9,009 bases of DNA. Source: Candidatus Krumholzibacteriia bacterium. Lineage in GTDB: Bacteria; Krumholzibacteriota; Krumholzibacteriia; LZORAL124-64-63. A program made the translations under genes and the position numbers. The stretch spans positions 1 to 9,009 of the forward strand of contig DAOVTU010000080.1 of NCBI GenBank assembly GCA_030632925.1. The letters are read 5' to 3'. Under the pieces are notes generated by a model, which ran no database searches, was not told the origin of the DNA, and was given only the letters and a program-made list of their open reading frames with translations. This document shows, piece after piece, positions 1-5,988 of this stretch (positions are counted from its first letter, which is position 1; every line of letters starts with the position of its first letter).

Positions 1-503
1 CCCGGGTCAATACCCGCAAGCTCATCGGCACCATAATCACCACCCTGCGCAATGATGGGGTGCAGGCGGCTGCCGAAGAGTGCCAGAAGGTCCGCGGCCC
101 CATCGCCGCCATCCTGTACTCCGGCCTTCAGAAGGCGGACAAGGGCCGCGCCGCGGTGGAAAGAGCCATCGGTACCGCCGGTATCATTGAGATGTCCTTC
201 CTGGAGCGCGGTCTGATCTGGATTTCCTCCGTGACGACCATTGCCCCGTTGATGGGCTTCCTCGGTCCGGTGTCCGGTATGATCAACGCCTTCGATGCCA
301 TTGCCGCCAGTGAGCAGGTCAATGCCAAGTTGGTGGCCTCGGGTATCTCCGAAGCCCTGATCACCACGGCCACGGGTCTTATTATCGCCATCCCCGCTAC
401 CATCGGGTTCAACTACTTCGTTTCCAGCATCGACCGTTTCGTCATCGAAATGGAAGAGACCAGCGCCGAGCTGATCGAAGAGTTGGATCGCCTGAAGGGC
501 TAA
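1..503 (+). CDS. exbB: ExbB/TolQ/MotA-type proton channel subunit, 5' truncated
   Basis: This is the 3' part of an inner-membrane proton channel subunit that energises TonB (or Tol). The reading frame is open from base 3, giving 166 visible codons; the family is usually about 200-240 residues, so the first transmembrane helix lies upstream of the window. Visible are the cytoplasmic segment with the family motif EMSFLERGL, then a helix with APLMGFLGPVSGMINAF, then a second helix with ALITTATGLIIAIPA, and a charged C-terminal tail. Together these are diagnostic of the MotA/TolQ/ExbB family. One oddity is that FLGPVSG carries Pro where ExbB/TolQ proteins normally have Thr (LGTVxGM); the Thr residues of the last helix are kept. 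The gene is followed by two ExbD genes and tonB, which favours ExbB over TolQ. Family assignment is firm; the ExbB rather than TolQ label rests on context. Confidence 0.93.
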   Translation, partial: RVNTRKLIGTIITTLRNDGVQAAAEECQKVRGPIAAILYSGLQKADKGRAAVERAIGTAGIIEMSFLERGLIWISSVTTIAPLMGFLGPVSGMINAFDAIAASEQVNAKLVASGISEALITTATGLIIAIPATIGFNYFVSSIDRFVIEMEETSAELIEELDRLKG

Positions 504-514
504 TCCGTGGTGGG

Positions 515-532
515 TTCCGGCTTGAGCCGGAA
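515..532 (+). other. Intercistronic hairpin between exbB and exbD1
   Basis: In the 74-nt gap after the exbB stop, TTCCGGCT and AGCCGGAA form a perfect 8-bp inverted repeat around TG (in RNA, more likely a 6-7 bp stem with a small loop). No T-tract follows, so it does not look like a terminator. It could stabilise the 3' end of the exbB message or alter the relative output of the channel and ExbD subunits; that role is inference. Confidence 0.5.
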
Positions 533-577
533 GCGGACTGAGATACGCCGGCTACGGTCGGCACGGAAGGATTTTTG

Positions 578-997
578 ATGGGTGTGATGAAGAAAAGGAA
601 GAAAGAGGCCATGGGCGAGTTGCGCATGGACTCGACCGCCGATGTGGCCTTCCTGCTGCTGATCTTCTTTATCGTGACGACGATTTTTGCGGCCGAGCAG
701 GGCTTGACCCTTGTCCTGCCCGGCAAGCAGAAGAAGAATGAAGACGTTGTCAAGGTGAAGCAGAGCAACATTGCGACGCTGTTTGTCCGCGCCGACAACC
801 GGCTTACGCTGGACGGCAAGCCCATCGAGATCAACCACATCAAGGTTTCGATCGAGGATCGTTTGCTGGCCAATGCCAAACTGGTGGTCATGCTCAAGAT
901 CCATCCCGATGCGAACTACGGCATGATGGTGGCTTGCCTGGATGAGTTGAAGCAAGCCCGTGCCAACAAGGTCTCCCTGAAGACCGCAACCAAATAG
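578..997 (+). CDS. exbD: ExbD/TolR-family biopolymer transport protein (first copy)
   Basis: This 139-residue protein matches the usual ExbD length. It has a short basic cytoplasmic N-terminus (MGVMKKRKKE), one transmembrane helix at about residues 22-38 (DVAFLLLIFFIVTTIF), and a periplasmic domain ending in the family-type segment NYGMMVACLDELKQA. Asp22 at the start of the helix corresponds to the proton-carrying Asp of ExbD/TolR. The ATG at 578 is chosen because GGAAGG (565-570) lies 7 nt upstream; a TTG directly before it (575) is a poorer start. In the TonB complex ExbD sits inside the ExbB pentamer and couples proton flow to TonB. The next gene is a second ExbD, 13 nt downstream, so the two are almost certainly cotranscribed. 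Confidence 0.93.
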   Translation: MGVMKKRKKEAMGELRMDSTADVAFLLLIFFIVTTIFAAEQGLTLVLPGKQKKNEDVVKVKQSNIATLFVRADNRLTLDGKPIEINHIKVSIEDRLLANAKLVVMLKIHPDANYGMMVACLDELKQARANKVSLKTATK

Positions 998-1010
998 AAC
1001 GGAGGCGCAG

Positions 1011-1433
1011 ATGAATTTTGGACGTTCAACCAACAAAGACACTTTCATCCCGACCTCCTCGATGGGTGACATCGCCTTTCTGCTGCTGATCTTCTTCATG
1101 GTGACCACGATTTTCCGCGAGGAAACGGGTCTGCCGGTGGAGTTGCCGCGGGCCGAAGTGGGCGAAGAAGTGAACCGGGAGCTGGTGTCGAACATCTACA
1201 TCAACCGCGTGGGGCAGATCTCCATCGATGATCGTCTGGTGCAGATCAAGCACATCGCCGACATCATGGGAACCAAGATCTCCGACAATCCCCAGTTGAT
1301 CGTGGCATTCAAGACCGACACCTACGCTGATTACGGAACCGTCAGCGATGTGATGGAGGAGTTGAAGGAAGTCAACGCGGTGCGCGTCTTCTTCAACAAC
1401 GACATCGAAGGCAGCCCTGGACAGAAGTATTAG
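1011..1433 (+). CDS. exbD: ExbD/TolR-family biopolymer transport protein (second copy)
   Basis: This second ExbD-type protein has 140 residues. The cytoplasmic leader (to about residue 19) is followed by a helix at about 20-35 (GDIAFLLLIFFMVTTIF) with the conserved Asp20. A periplasmic domain ends in the typical YADYGTVSDVMEELKEV region, close to the ExbD consensus. The start is supported by GGAGG at 1001-1005, with 5 nt to the ATG. Apart from the membrane helix, it differs clearly from the first copy: the leader is acidic-neutral rather than Lys-rich, and the periplasmic residues differ. It therefore looks like a paralogue with a distinct role, not a recent duplication. Its stop codon runs into the Shine-Dalgarno of tonB (TAGGAG), implying translational coupling. 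Confidence 0.93.
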   Translation: MNFGRSTNKDTFIPTSSMGDIAFLLLIFFMVTTIFREETGLPVELPRAEVGEEVNRELVSNIYINRVGQISIDDRLVQIKHIADIMGTKISDNPQLIVAFKTDTYADYGTVSDVMEELKEVNAVRVFFNNDIEGSPGQKY

Positions 1434-1440
1434 GAGTATC

Positions 1441-2091
1441 ATGTCGACCGTCCCGGTAGAAAACGCCTATCAGATGTCAGCCAATGACCAGTTCAAGGCG
1501 CAGTACAATAAGTACATGCGCTGGTCTGCCTTGGCTGCAGTGATAATCGTGCTTGTCGGTGCCTTGTTGTCGCCGACCTATATTCCGAATCCCTACAAAC
1601 TCCGCCAGGAAGAGTTTGAAGTTGTCGATATCGATGATCAGGAAGTCATCGACATTCCGCCGCCCCCGGTGGAAGCGCCGCCCCCGCCCAAGGTGATCGA
1701 GGCTGCGCCCGATGACGAAGTTACTGACGATGTCGATATCGCCGATACGTTGATGGATCTGGACATGGCCATCAGCAGCAGTATGGGCAACTTCCAGATC
1801 GCCGACGAAGGCTTCGTGGCCTCGTCGACCAACCCGACGATCACCTACTGGGCCAAGCCCAAGTATCCCGAGGTGGCCCGCATGGCCCAGGTCGAGGGTA
1901 CGGTTATCGTGAAGGTATTGGTGGGCCCCGGCGGAGACGTCATGCAGGCCCAGGTGATCCAAAGTGTGCATCCGTTGTTGAACAAGGCAGCCATTGCGGC
2001 GGCATACAAGTGCAAGTTCATCCCGGGTAAGCAGCGGAATATTCCGGTGAAGGCTTGGATGGCGTTGCCGTTCAACTTCCGTCTTCATTAA
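1441..2091 (+). CDS. tonB: TonB energy transducer
   Basis: TonB is anchored in the inner membrane and spans the periplasm to drive outer-membrane receptors using energy from ExbB/ExbD. The 216-residue product has a cytoplasmic N-terminus, a transmembrane helix at about residues 28-44 (WSALAAVIIVLVGALLS), and a Pro-rich stretch at 73-90 (IPPPPVEAPPPPK). An acidic linker follows at about 91-110, and the C-terminal TonB domain lies at about 135-216 (KYPEVARMAQVEGTVIVKV, then VHPLLNKAAIAAAYKCKF and PVKAWMALPFNFRL). The Pro-rich segment is much shorter than that of E. coli TonB and is followed by acidic rather than Lys-Pro repeats. GGAG at 1433-1436 precedes the ATG by 4 nt. As last gene of the operon it is followed by a strong terminator. 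No TonB-dependent receptor is present in the window, so the substrate is unknown. Confidence 0.94.
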   Translation: MSTVPVENAYQMSANDQFKAQYNKYMRWSALAAVIIVLVGALLSPTYIPNPYKLRQEEFEVVDIDDQEVIDIPPPPVEAPPPPKVIEAAPDDEVTDDVDIADTLMDLDMAISSSMGNFQIADEGFVASSTNPTITYWAKPKYPEVARMAQVEGTVIVKVLVGPGGDVMQAQVIQSVHPLLNKAAIAAAYKCKFIPGKQRNIPVKAWMALPFNFRLH

Positions 2092-2094
2092 TTG

Positions 2095-2118
2095 GTTTGC
2101 GTCATATATGACGCAAAC
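2095..2118. promoter_or_regulatory. Perfect 24-bp palindrome downstream of tonB
   Basis: The half-site GTTTGCGTCATA is followed immediately by its exact reverse complement, beginning 4 nt after the tonB stop codon. As RNA it would form a 10-bp stem with a UAUA loop, matching the stem and loop size of the terminator hairpin that starts 14 nt further on. It has no T-tract on either strand, so it is probably not itself a terminator. It may be a 3'-end stabilising hairpin or a DNA operator; I do not recognise it as a known box. Confidence 0.6.
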
Positions 2119-2132
2119 GGGGTAGACGATTT

Positions 2133-2163
2133 GAGGACGCTGGTTTCAGCGTCCTCTTTTTTT
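2133..2163 (+). terminator. Rho-independent terminator of the exbB-exbD-exbD-tonB operon
   Basis: A perfect 10-bp stem (GAGGACGCTG paired with CAGCGTCCTC) with a GTTT loop is followed at once by seven T residues (2157-2163). It lies 41 nt after the tonB stop and separates the TonB operon from the TolC gene. Confidence 0.95.
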
Positions 2164-2349
2164 GTGTAGAAGGGGCGAACCTGAAGGGGGCGGGATGCGT
2201 CCTTTGGGGGGAGGCAATTTAATTTTTGGGGAGATGTAGCCTTGGGGGAGGTCGTGCGTCTGGGAAGGTGTTGGGAATTATTAACAGCTGTTGTGGTAAA
2301 CAGGCGCAACTCCCGTGGGGGAATTGCGTAGAAGCTCTGGTTAATTGGG
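2164..2349 (+). other. Non-coding G-run-rich intergenic stretch
   Basis: No credible gene is seen here. The + strand carries an unusual series of G-runs: 2172-2175, 2186-2190, 2192-2194, 2206-2211, 2228-2231, 2244-2248, 2262-2264, 2273-2275 and 2317-2321. C-runs are rare on the same strand, which is unlike the coding DNA on either side. A 10-bp palindrome AACAGCTGTT lies at 2283-2292. The only sizeable + frame uses a TTG start with no good ribosome binding site and a Gly/Cys-rich low-complexity product, so it is not called. Possible roles are a G-quadruplex-forming control region or a small RNA; neither is shown by the sequence alone. Confidence 0.5.
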
Positions 2350-2378
2350 TTGGCTTAGGCGGCGGTTGGTTCTATTAT
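2350..2378 (+). promoter_or_regulatory. Candidate sigma70-type promoter for the TolC gene
   Basis: TTGGCT (2350-2355, 4 of 6 to the -35 consensus) is separated by 17 bp from TATTAT (2373-2378, 5 of 6 to the -10 consensus). Transcription would begin near 2385, leaving an untranslated leader of about 85 nt that contains the tandem repeats. It is the best-spaced promoter-like pair I found between the tonB terminator and the TolC start. Confidence 0.45.
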
Positions 2379-2405
2379 TCGGAATCTGCTGCAGGTGATG
2401 AAGAC

Positions 2406-2458
2406 ATGAATCTCTTGATGAATCTCTAGATGAATCTCTTGGCTTGCTGAATCTCTTG
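2406..2458 (+). repeat. 12-bp tandem repeat array in the TolC leader
   Basis: Three consecutive 12-bp units (ATGAATCTCTTG at 2406, ATGAATCTCTAG at 2418, ATGAATCTCTTG at 2430) are followed, after 6 nt, by a fourth partial copy TGAATCTCTTG at 2448-2458. A degenerate copy, GAATCTGCTG, begins at 2382. Each full unit starts with ATG, so the array encodes two tiny open frames (MNLLMNL then stop at 2427-2429; MNLLAC then stop at 2448-2450). Directly after the array comes GGGAG (2458-2462), the ribosome binding site of the TolC gene. The CTCTT core of each unit can pair with GGGAG by three Watson-Crick and two G-U pairs. Confidence 0.8.
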
Positions 2459-2469
2459 GGAGTGACAAA

Positions 2470-3936
2470 ATGACTCGATCGCAAGATTTGAAATCGCGCT
2501 TCTTTCTGCCACTGATGGCCGTGGCCTGCCTGCTGGTCCTTGGCAGTATGGCATATGCCCAGGAGTCGGCTCCGGTGGACAGCGACATGCCCATGCTTTC
2601 GCTGGACGATTGCGTGCGCCTGGCCCTGCAGGACAGCCCGACTTTGCTGATCACCGAAGAACGGCGTCACCTGGCGGCCAAGGATGTCAGCAACGCCTAC
2701 GGCGCATTCCTGCCGGACCTGACGGTGGGCACCAATTGGCAGAAATCCGAGCGCACCGACTATGATGTTGAGGGGAGCGATCCGGGCACTTTTCCTATTC
2801 CGGTTTTTGATGCGAACAATCCCAATCAGTTGATTGGCCACGCCGCCTTCCCGACCTCGGTTCCCAATGGCCTGATTGGTGACCAGACCATCCAGACGAA
2901 ATACAAGGACATCAATGGTCGGGCGAACCTGAATATCTTCTCGGGCTTCTCCAAATTCAGCGGCCTCAGCTCAGCCAAGAGCGGCTTGAAGGCCGCCGAA
3001 GCCACTGTAGGTTACACCCGCGAACTGGTGGCTGAAAATGTCATCGCCGCCTATTTCAACCTGCTGCGTTATCAGAAACTGCTGGAAGTGGCCATCGAGA
3101 CCCGCGACCAGGCTGCCAAGGAACTCGAGCGCACCGAAACCTATTTCCGTCTCGGCAGCGCCGCCAAGAGCGATGTGCTGCAGCAACGCGTGCGCCTGGA
3201 AAACACCAAGCTGGACGTGGTGATCGCCGACAATACGGTCAACAAGGCCTTCACCGATCTGGCTTTCAACATGAACCGCCCGTTGGCTGCGGCCTTCAGG
3301 GTCGATTCGACGGTGCTGGACACCGACTATTCGGTCGAGGCCGTCAGTACTCTTTATTCCGAGGCGCTGACGGCGCGCAAGGATATCCAGAGCACGGAGC
3401 ACAATGTCGACGCCCGCAATAAGGACGTGACCAGCGCGTCGTCGAACCTGCTGCCCCGGGTGGACCTGTTCGCCAGCTTCAATCGCTACAACAACGAGTC
3501 GCCGTTTATTTTTGGTGCCCAAAAGTCAGGAAACACCGCCTTCGGGTATTCGGTGTCGTGGAATATTTTCGACCGCATGCAGTCCATCAACGGGCGGTCC
3601 AAGGCCAAAGCCAACGCGCGAATTGCGGAGTATGAACTGGAGCAGGCCCGGATGAATGTCCAGGTCGAGATCCGGCAGCTGCACAACTCGCTGGTCGAGG
3701 CCCGCGAACGTGCAGGTGTGAGCCGCGAAACCATCGTGCAGAGTGAAGAGGAACTGCGCCTGGCCCAGGAACGATTCCGGGTCGGGGCCGGGACCACCCT
3801 GGACGTGATCGTGGCCCAGGTGAACCTGGCCAACAGCCGGGCCCAGGAAGTGCAGGCCATGTGCGACTTCCTCATTGCCGAGACCCAGATGAGCCGGGCC
3901 GTTGGTCGGCTCAACAAATGGGCGACGGCGCAATGA
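2470..3936 (+). CDS. tolC: TolC-family outer membrane efflux protein
   Basis: This is the outer-membrane channel subunit of a type I secretion or tripartite efflux system. The 488-residue product has a Sec signal peptide at 1-30 (basic MTRSQDLKSR, hydrophobic LPLMAVACLLVLG, cleavage after AYA). The mature part shows two outer-membrane efflux repeats (about 42-260 and 280-480). Typical segments are LSLDDCVRLALQDSPTLL near the N-terminus, ARKDIQSTEHNVDARNKDV at the second repeat, and AQERFRVGAGTTLDVIVAQ near the C-terminus. Long helical stretches rich in Ala/Glu/Arg match the periplasmic coiled-coil barrel. Cys20 is in the hydrophobic core but lacks a proper lipobox, so this does not look like a lipoprotein of the OprM/NodT type. 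GGGAG lies 7 nt before the ATG. Its stop overlaps the start of the ABC ATPase. Confidence 0.94.
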   Translation: MTRSQDLKSRFFLPLMAVACLLVLGSMAYAQESAPVDSDMPMLSLDDCVRLALQDSPTLLITEERRHLAAKDVSNAYGAFLPDLTVGTNWQKSERTDYDVEGSDPGTFPIPVFDANNPNQLIGHAAFPTSVPNGLIGDQTIQTKYKDINGRANLNIFSGFSKFSGLSSAKSGLKAAEATVGYTRELVAENVIAAYFNLLRYQKLLEVAIETRDQAAKELERTETYFRLGSAAKSDVLQQRVRLENTKLDVVIADNTVNKAFTDLAFNMNRPLAAAFRVDSTVLDTDYSVEAVSTLYSEALTARKDIQSTEHNVDARNKDVTSASSNLLPRVDLFASFNRYNNESPFIFGAQKSGNTAFGYSVSWNIFDRMQSINGRSKAKANARIAEYELEQARMNVQVEIRQLHNSLVEARERAGVSRETIVQSEEELRLAQERFRVGAGTTLDVIVAQVNLANSRAQEVQAMCDFLIAETQMSRAVGRLNKWATAQ

Positions 3937-4649
3937 TGCCGCAAGAACACACCAGTCCGGCGCTGATTTCGGTCCGCGACCTGTTCAAGATTTACGAAGT
4001 GGGGACCCAGACCGTGCCCGCCATTCAAGGCGTGGATTTGGACATCCGCCAAGGCGAACACGTGGCCATTATGGGCAGCAGCGGTTCGGGCAAATCGACG
4101 CTGATGAACATGCTGGGCTGCCTGGACACGCCGACCAAGGGCACCTATAGCCTGAACGGAACTGAAGTGAGTACCCTGACGGACGATGAACTGGCCGAAA
4201 TCCGCAATCGGGAGATCGGGTTTGTTTTTCAGACCTTCAACCTGCTGCCGCGCAGCAGTGCGGCCCAAAATGTGGAATTGCCCCTGATTTATGCGGGAGT
4301 AAAAGCTTCGGAGCGGGCCACGCGGGTGGCCAAGGCTGTTGACGCGGTGGGCTTGACCAGTCGCAAGGCTCATAAACCCAATGAGTTGTCCGGGGGACAG
4401 CGCCAGCGAGTGGCCATCGCCCGAGCCCTGGTGAACAATCCTTCGCTGATTCTGGCCGATGAGCCGACCGGAAACCTGGATTCGGTGACCAGTGACGAAA
4501 TCATGGATATTCTCGACGGTCTCAATGCCCAGGGCCACACCGTGGTCATTGTGACCCATGAGGATGACATTGCGGCCCGTTGCAAGAGGGTGATTCGGCT
4601 CAGTGATGGGCGGATTGTAAGCGACAAGCAAGTCGCTGCCGCCACTTAA
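3933..4649 (+). CDS. ABC transporter ATP-binding protein, MacB/LolD/FtsE class
   Basis: This 238-residue ATPase is complete. Walker A GSSGSGKST is at 48-56, the Q-loop Gln at 100 (VFQTFNLLPR), the signature LSGGQRQRVAIARAL at 152-166, Walker B LILADEPTG at 172-180 with catalytic Glu177, and the H-loop His at 209 (VTHE). The NLLPR and PTGNLDS context is typical of the MacB/LolD subfamily, which powers mechanotransmission exporters and lipoprotein extraction. The ATG at 3933 forms an ATGA overlap with the TolC stop, so translation is probably coupled. A second ATG at 3936 and one at 3918 are possible, and no strong Shine-Dalgarno decides between them. The permease and periplasmic adaptor that such an ATPase needs are not encoded downstream, so they must lie elsewhere. 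Partnership with the TolC protein is inferred from the overlap. Confidence 0.93.
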   Translation: MMPQEHTSPALISVRDLFKIYEVGTQTVPAIQGVDLDIRQGEHVAIMGSSGSGKSTLMNMLGCLDTPTKGTYSLNGTEVSTLTDDELAEIRNREIGFVFQTFNLLPRSSAAQNVELPLIYAGVKASERATRVAKAVDAVGLTSRKAHKPNELSGGQRQRVAIARALVNNPSLILADEPTGNLDSVTSDEIMDILDGLNAQGHTVVIVTHEDDIAARCKRVIRLSDGRIVSDKQVAAAT

Positions 4650-4708
4650 GAATTCTCCCTGCCTGACGATAATATTTTAGACATGGTGGGCGTCCCAGGA
4701 CGCCCGCC
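4646..4708 (+). promoter_or_regulatory. ABC-rhomboid intergenic hairpin with possible promoter
   Basis: GGGCGTCC (4688-4695) and GGACGCCC (4698-4705) form a perfect inverted repeat, extendable to 4685-4708 with one G-T pair. Only a weak T-rich stretch (TGTATTTATG) follows, so it is at best a weak terminator. Just upstream, TTAAGA (4646-4651) and GATAAT (4668-4673), 16 bp apart, make a possible promoter for the rhomboid gene; in that case the hairpin would lie in its leader. Both readings are tentative. Confidence 0.35.
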
Positions 4709-4743
4709 CGTGTATTTATGTGTCAGTGTGTGCGGGAGCCCGA

Positions 4744-5988
4744 ATGTATTTTTTCTATTTCTTCCCCTTGGGATTGGACCGACGCCTGGACCGTCGACCT
4801 GTGTTGACATGGTCGCTGATGGCGTTGATGACCGTTGCCTTCGTGTGGATGAAGTACTGGCCCGACCTGCTGCCCATTGATCCCTGGGATCTGGTGTTTT
4901 TTCCCGGCGACGGCCCGCCCTGGGCCGTGACCACGGCTATCTTCATGCACGCCGGTTGGTTTCACCTGCTTGGCAACCTCCTGTATTTTTTCGTTTTAGC
5001 GCCGCCTATGGAAGATCGCCTGGGGCCGTGGAAGTTTGTCTTCTATTTGCTGCTACTGGGCAACTTCGGCAATCTCGTGCACGGGTTGGTCTCGGCACTG
5101 GATTTGCTTGGCCAGGGTGGGTTGGGCGTCATGGGCGCCTCCGGTGCCATCGCCGGCATGCTCGGCTTTTCGATGATCCGTTTTTATGGAGCCAAAGTTC
5201 AGGTTGCCTGGTGGGTCTTGGCGCCGCTGGCGGGCCAGAACAAAGCGGGCAAGACGCCCATACCGTTGGCGGCGGCGGCCGTTTTGTGGCTGTTGCTGCA
5301 GATGGTGCAGGCTTCGTTGGCGCCCGAGACGGGGGCCAATGTCAGCTTCGGGGCTCACCTGGGTGGTTTTGCGATGGGCCTGGTGATGGCCTTGGCGCTG
5401 GGCGAGTTGAGCGCGGGCAAGGCTGAGGCCGCCAGCGATCGGGCCCGCCGTTACTTCGACGCTGGGCACTACCACGCTGCCGTGGGCGCCTGGAGTGAAT
5501 ATCTGGAAATGGTCCCGAACGATTTTGAGGCCCGCCTGGAATTGGGCCGCACCCTGAAAGTGGCGGGCCAGGTGGCGGAGTCTGCCCAGATTTTCCGGCA
5601 CGGATTCCAGCGGTTGTTCAAGGCCGGGCGTGCTGATGAAGCCCTGGTGCTCTATGACGAGGCCACCCGTAGCAAACTGGAGCTGGACCTCGGCCCCGAG
5701 GACTTATCACGGGTGGCGGTCTTCAAGGAAAAACAACTGGATTACCACGGAGCACTGGATGCCTATCGGCGCCTTTACGAAACCTATCCCAAACACAGCG
5801 AAGGCCAACGGGCCTTGGTGCGGGTCATCGTGCTGTGTCACGGAAAAGTGGGGGATCAGGCAGCGGCCGACCGCTGGTTGCGCGAGGCGTGCCTGCACTT
5901 GCCGGCCGGTAGCTGGCGCAGTTTCCTGGAGCGCGAGTTCAAGTTGTCAGAAGCGCCTTGTGAAGAGCCTGCACCAACGCGGAGTTGA
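4744..5988 (+). CDS. Rhomboid intramembrane serine protease with C-terminal TPR-like region
   Basis: Rhomboids cleave substrate helices within the membrane. The 414-residue protein has a multi-helix membrane domain at about 20-222 and a soluble part at about 228-400. All expected catalytic features are visible: HAGWFHLLGN at 69-78 (His74 and Asn78 fit the HxxxN oxyanion motif), GASG with nucleophile Ser133, and AHLGG with His205 of the dyad. It should therefore be active. The C-terminal part has TPR-like helix pairs, for example ARRYFDAGHYHAAVGAWSEY, ARLELGRTLKVAGQVAESA and LDYHGALDAYRRLYETYP, which suggest a protein-binding arm. GGGAG (4734-4738) lies 5 nt before the ATG; the in-frame GTG at 4720 is less likely. 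The 3' end overlaps the converging aspartate kinase gene by 50 bp. The substrate is unknown. Confidence 0.92.
   Translation: MYFFYFFPLGLDRRLDRRPVLTWSLMALMTVAFVWMKYWPDLLPIDPWDLVFFPGDGPPWAVTTAIFMHAGWFHLLGNLLYFFVLAPPMEDRLGPWKFVFYLLLLGNFGNLVHGLVSALDLLGQGGLGVMGASGAIAGMLGFSMIRFYGAKVQVAWWVLAPLAGQNKAGKTPIPLAAAAVLWLLLQMVQASLAPETGANVSFGAHLGGFAMGLVMALALGELSAGKAEAASDRARRYFDAGHYHAAVGAWSEYLEMVPNDFEARLELGRTLKVAGQVAESAQIFRHGFQRLFKAGRADEALVLYDEATRSKLELDLGPEDLSRVAVFKEKQLDYHGALDAYRRLYETYPKHSEGQRALVRVIVLCHGKVGDQAAADRWLREACLHLPAGSWRSFLEREFKLSEAPCEEPAPTRS

Noticed and set aside
2088..2309. A 73-codon - strand frame across the terminator region
   Set aside because: It reads through the terminator hairpin and the palindrome, has no convincing ribosome binding site, and has no family resemblance.
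2226..2429. A 67-codon + strand frame in the tonB-tolC gap ending in the repeat array
   Set aside because: It needs a TTG start without a proper ribosome binding site, is Gly/Cys-rich from the G-runs, and has no internal ATG until the repeats.
2470..2560. Possible lipoprotein signal at Cys20 of the TolC-family protein
   Set aside because: The residues before Cys20 (AVA) do not fit a lipobox, and a standard AYA cleavage site follows ten residues later.
3486..4631. A 381-codon - strand frame opposite the end of the TolC gene and the ABC ATPase
   Set aside because: Both + strand genes are unmistakable from motifs, and the antisense product has no recognisable domain or ribosome binding site.
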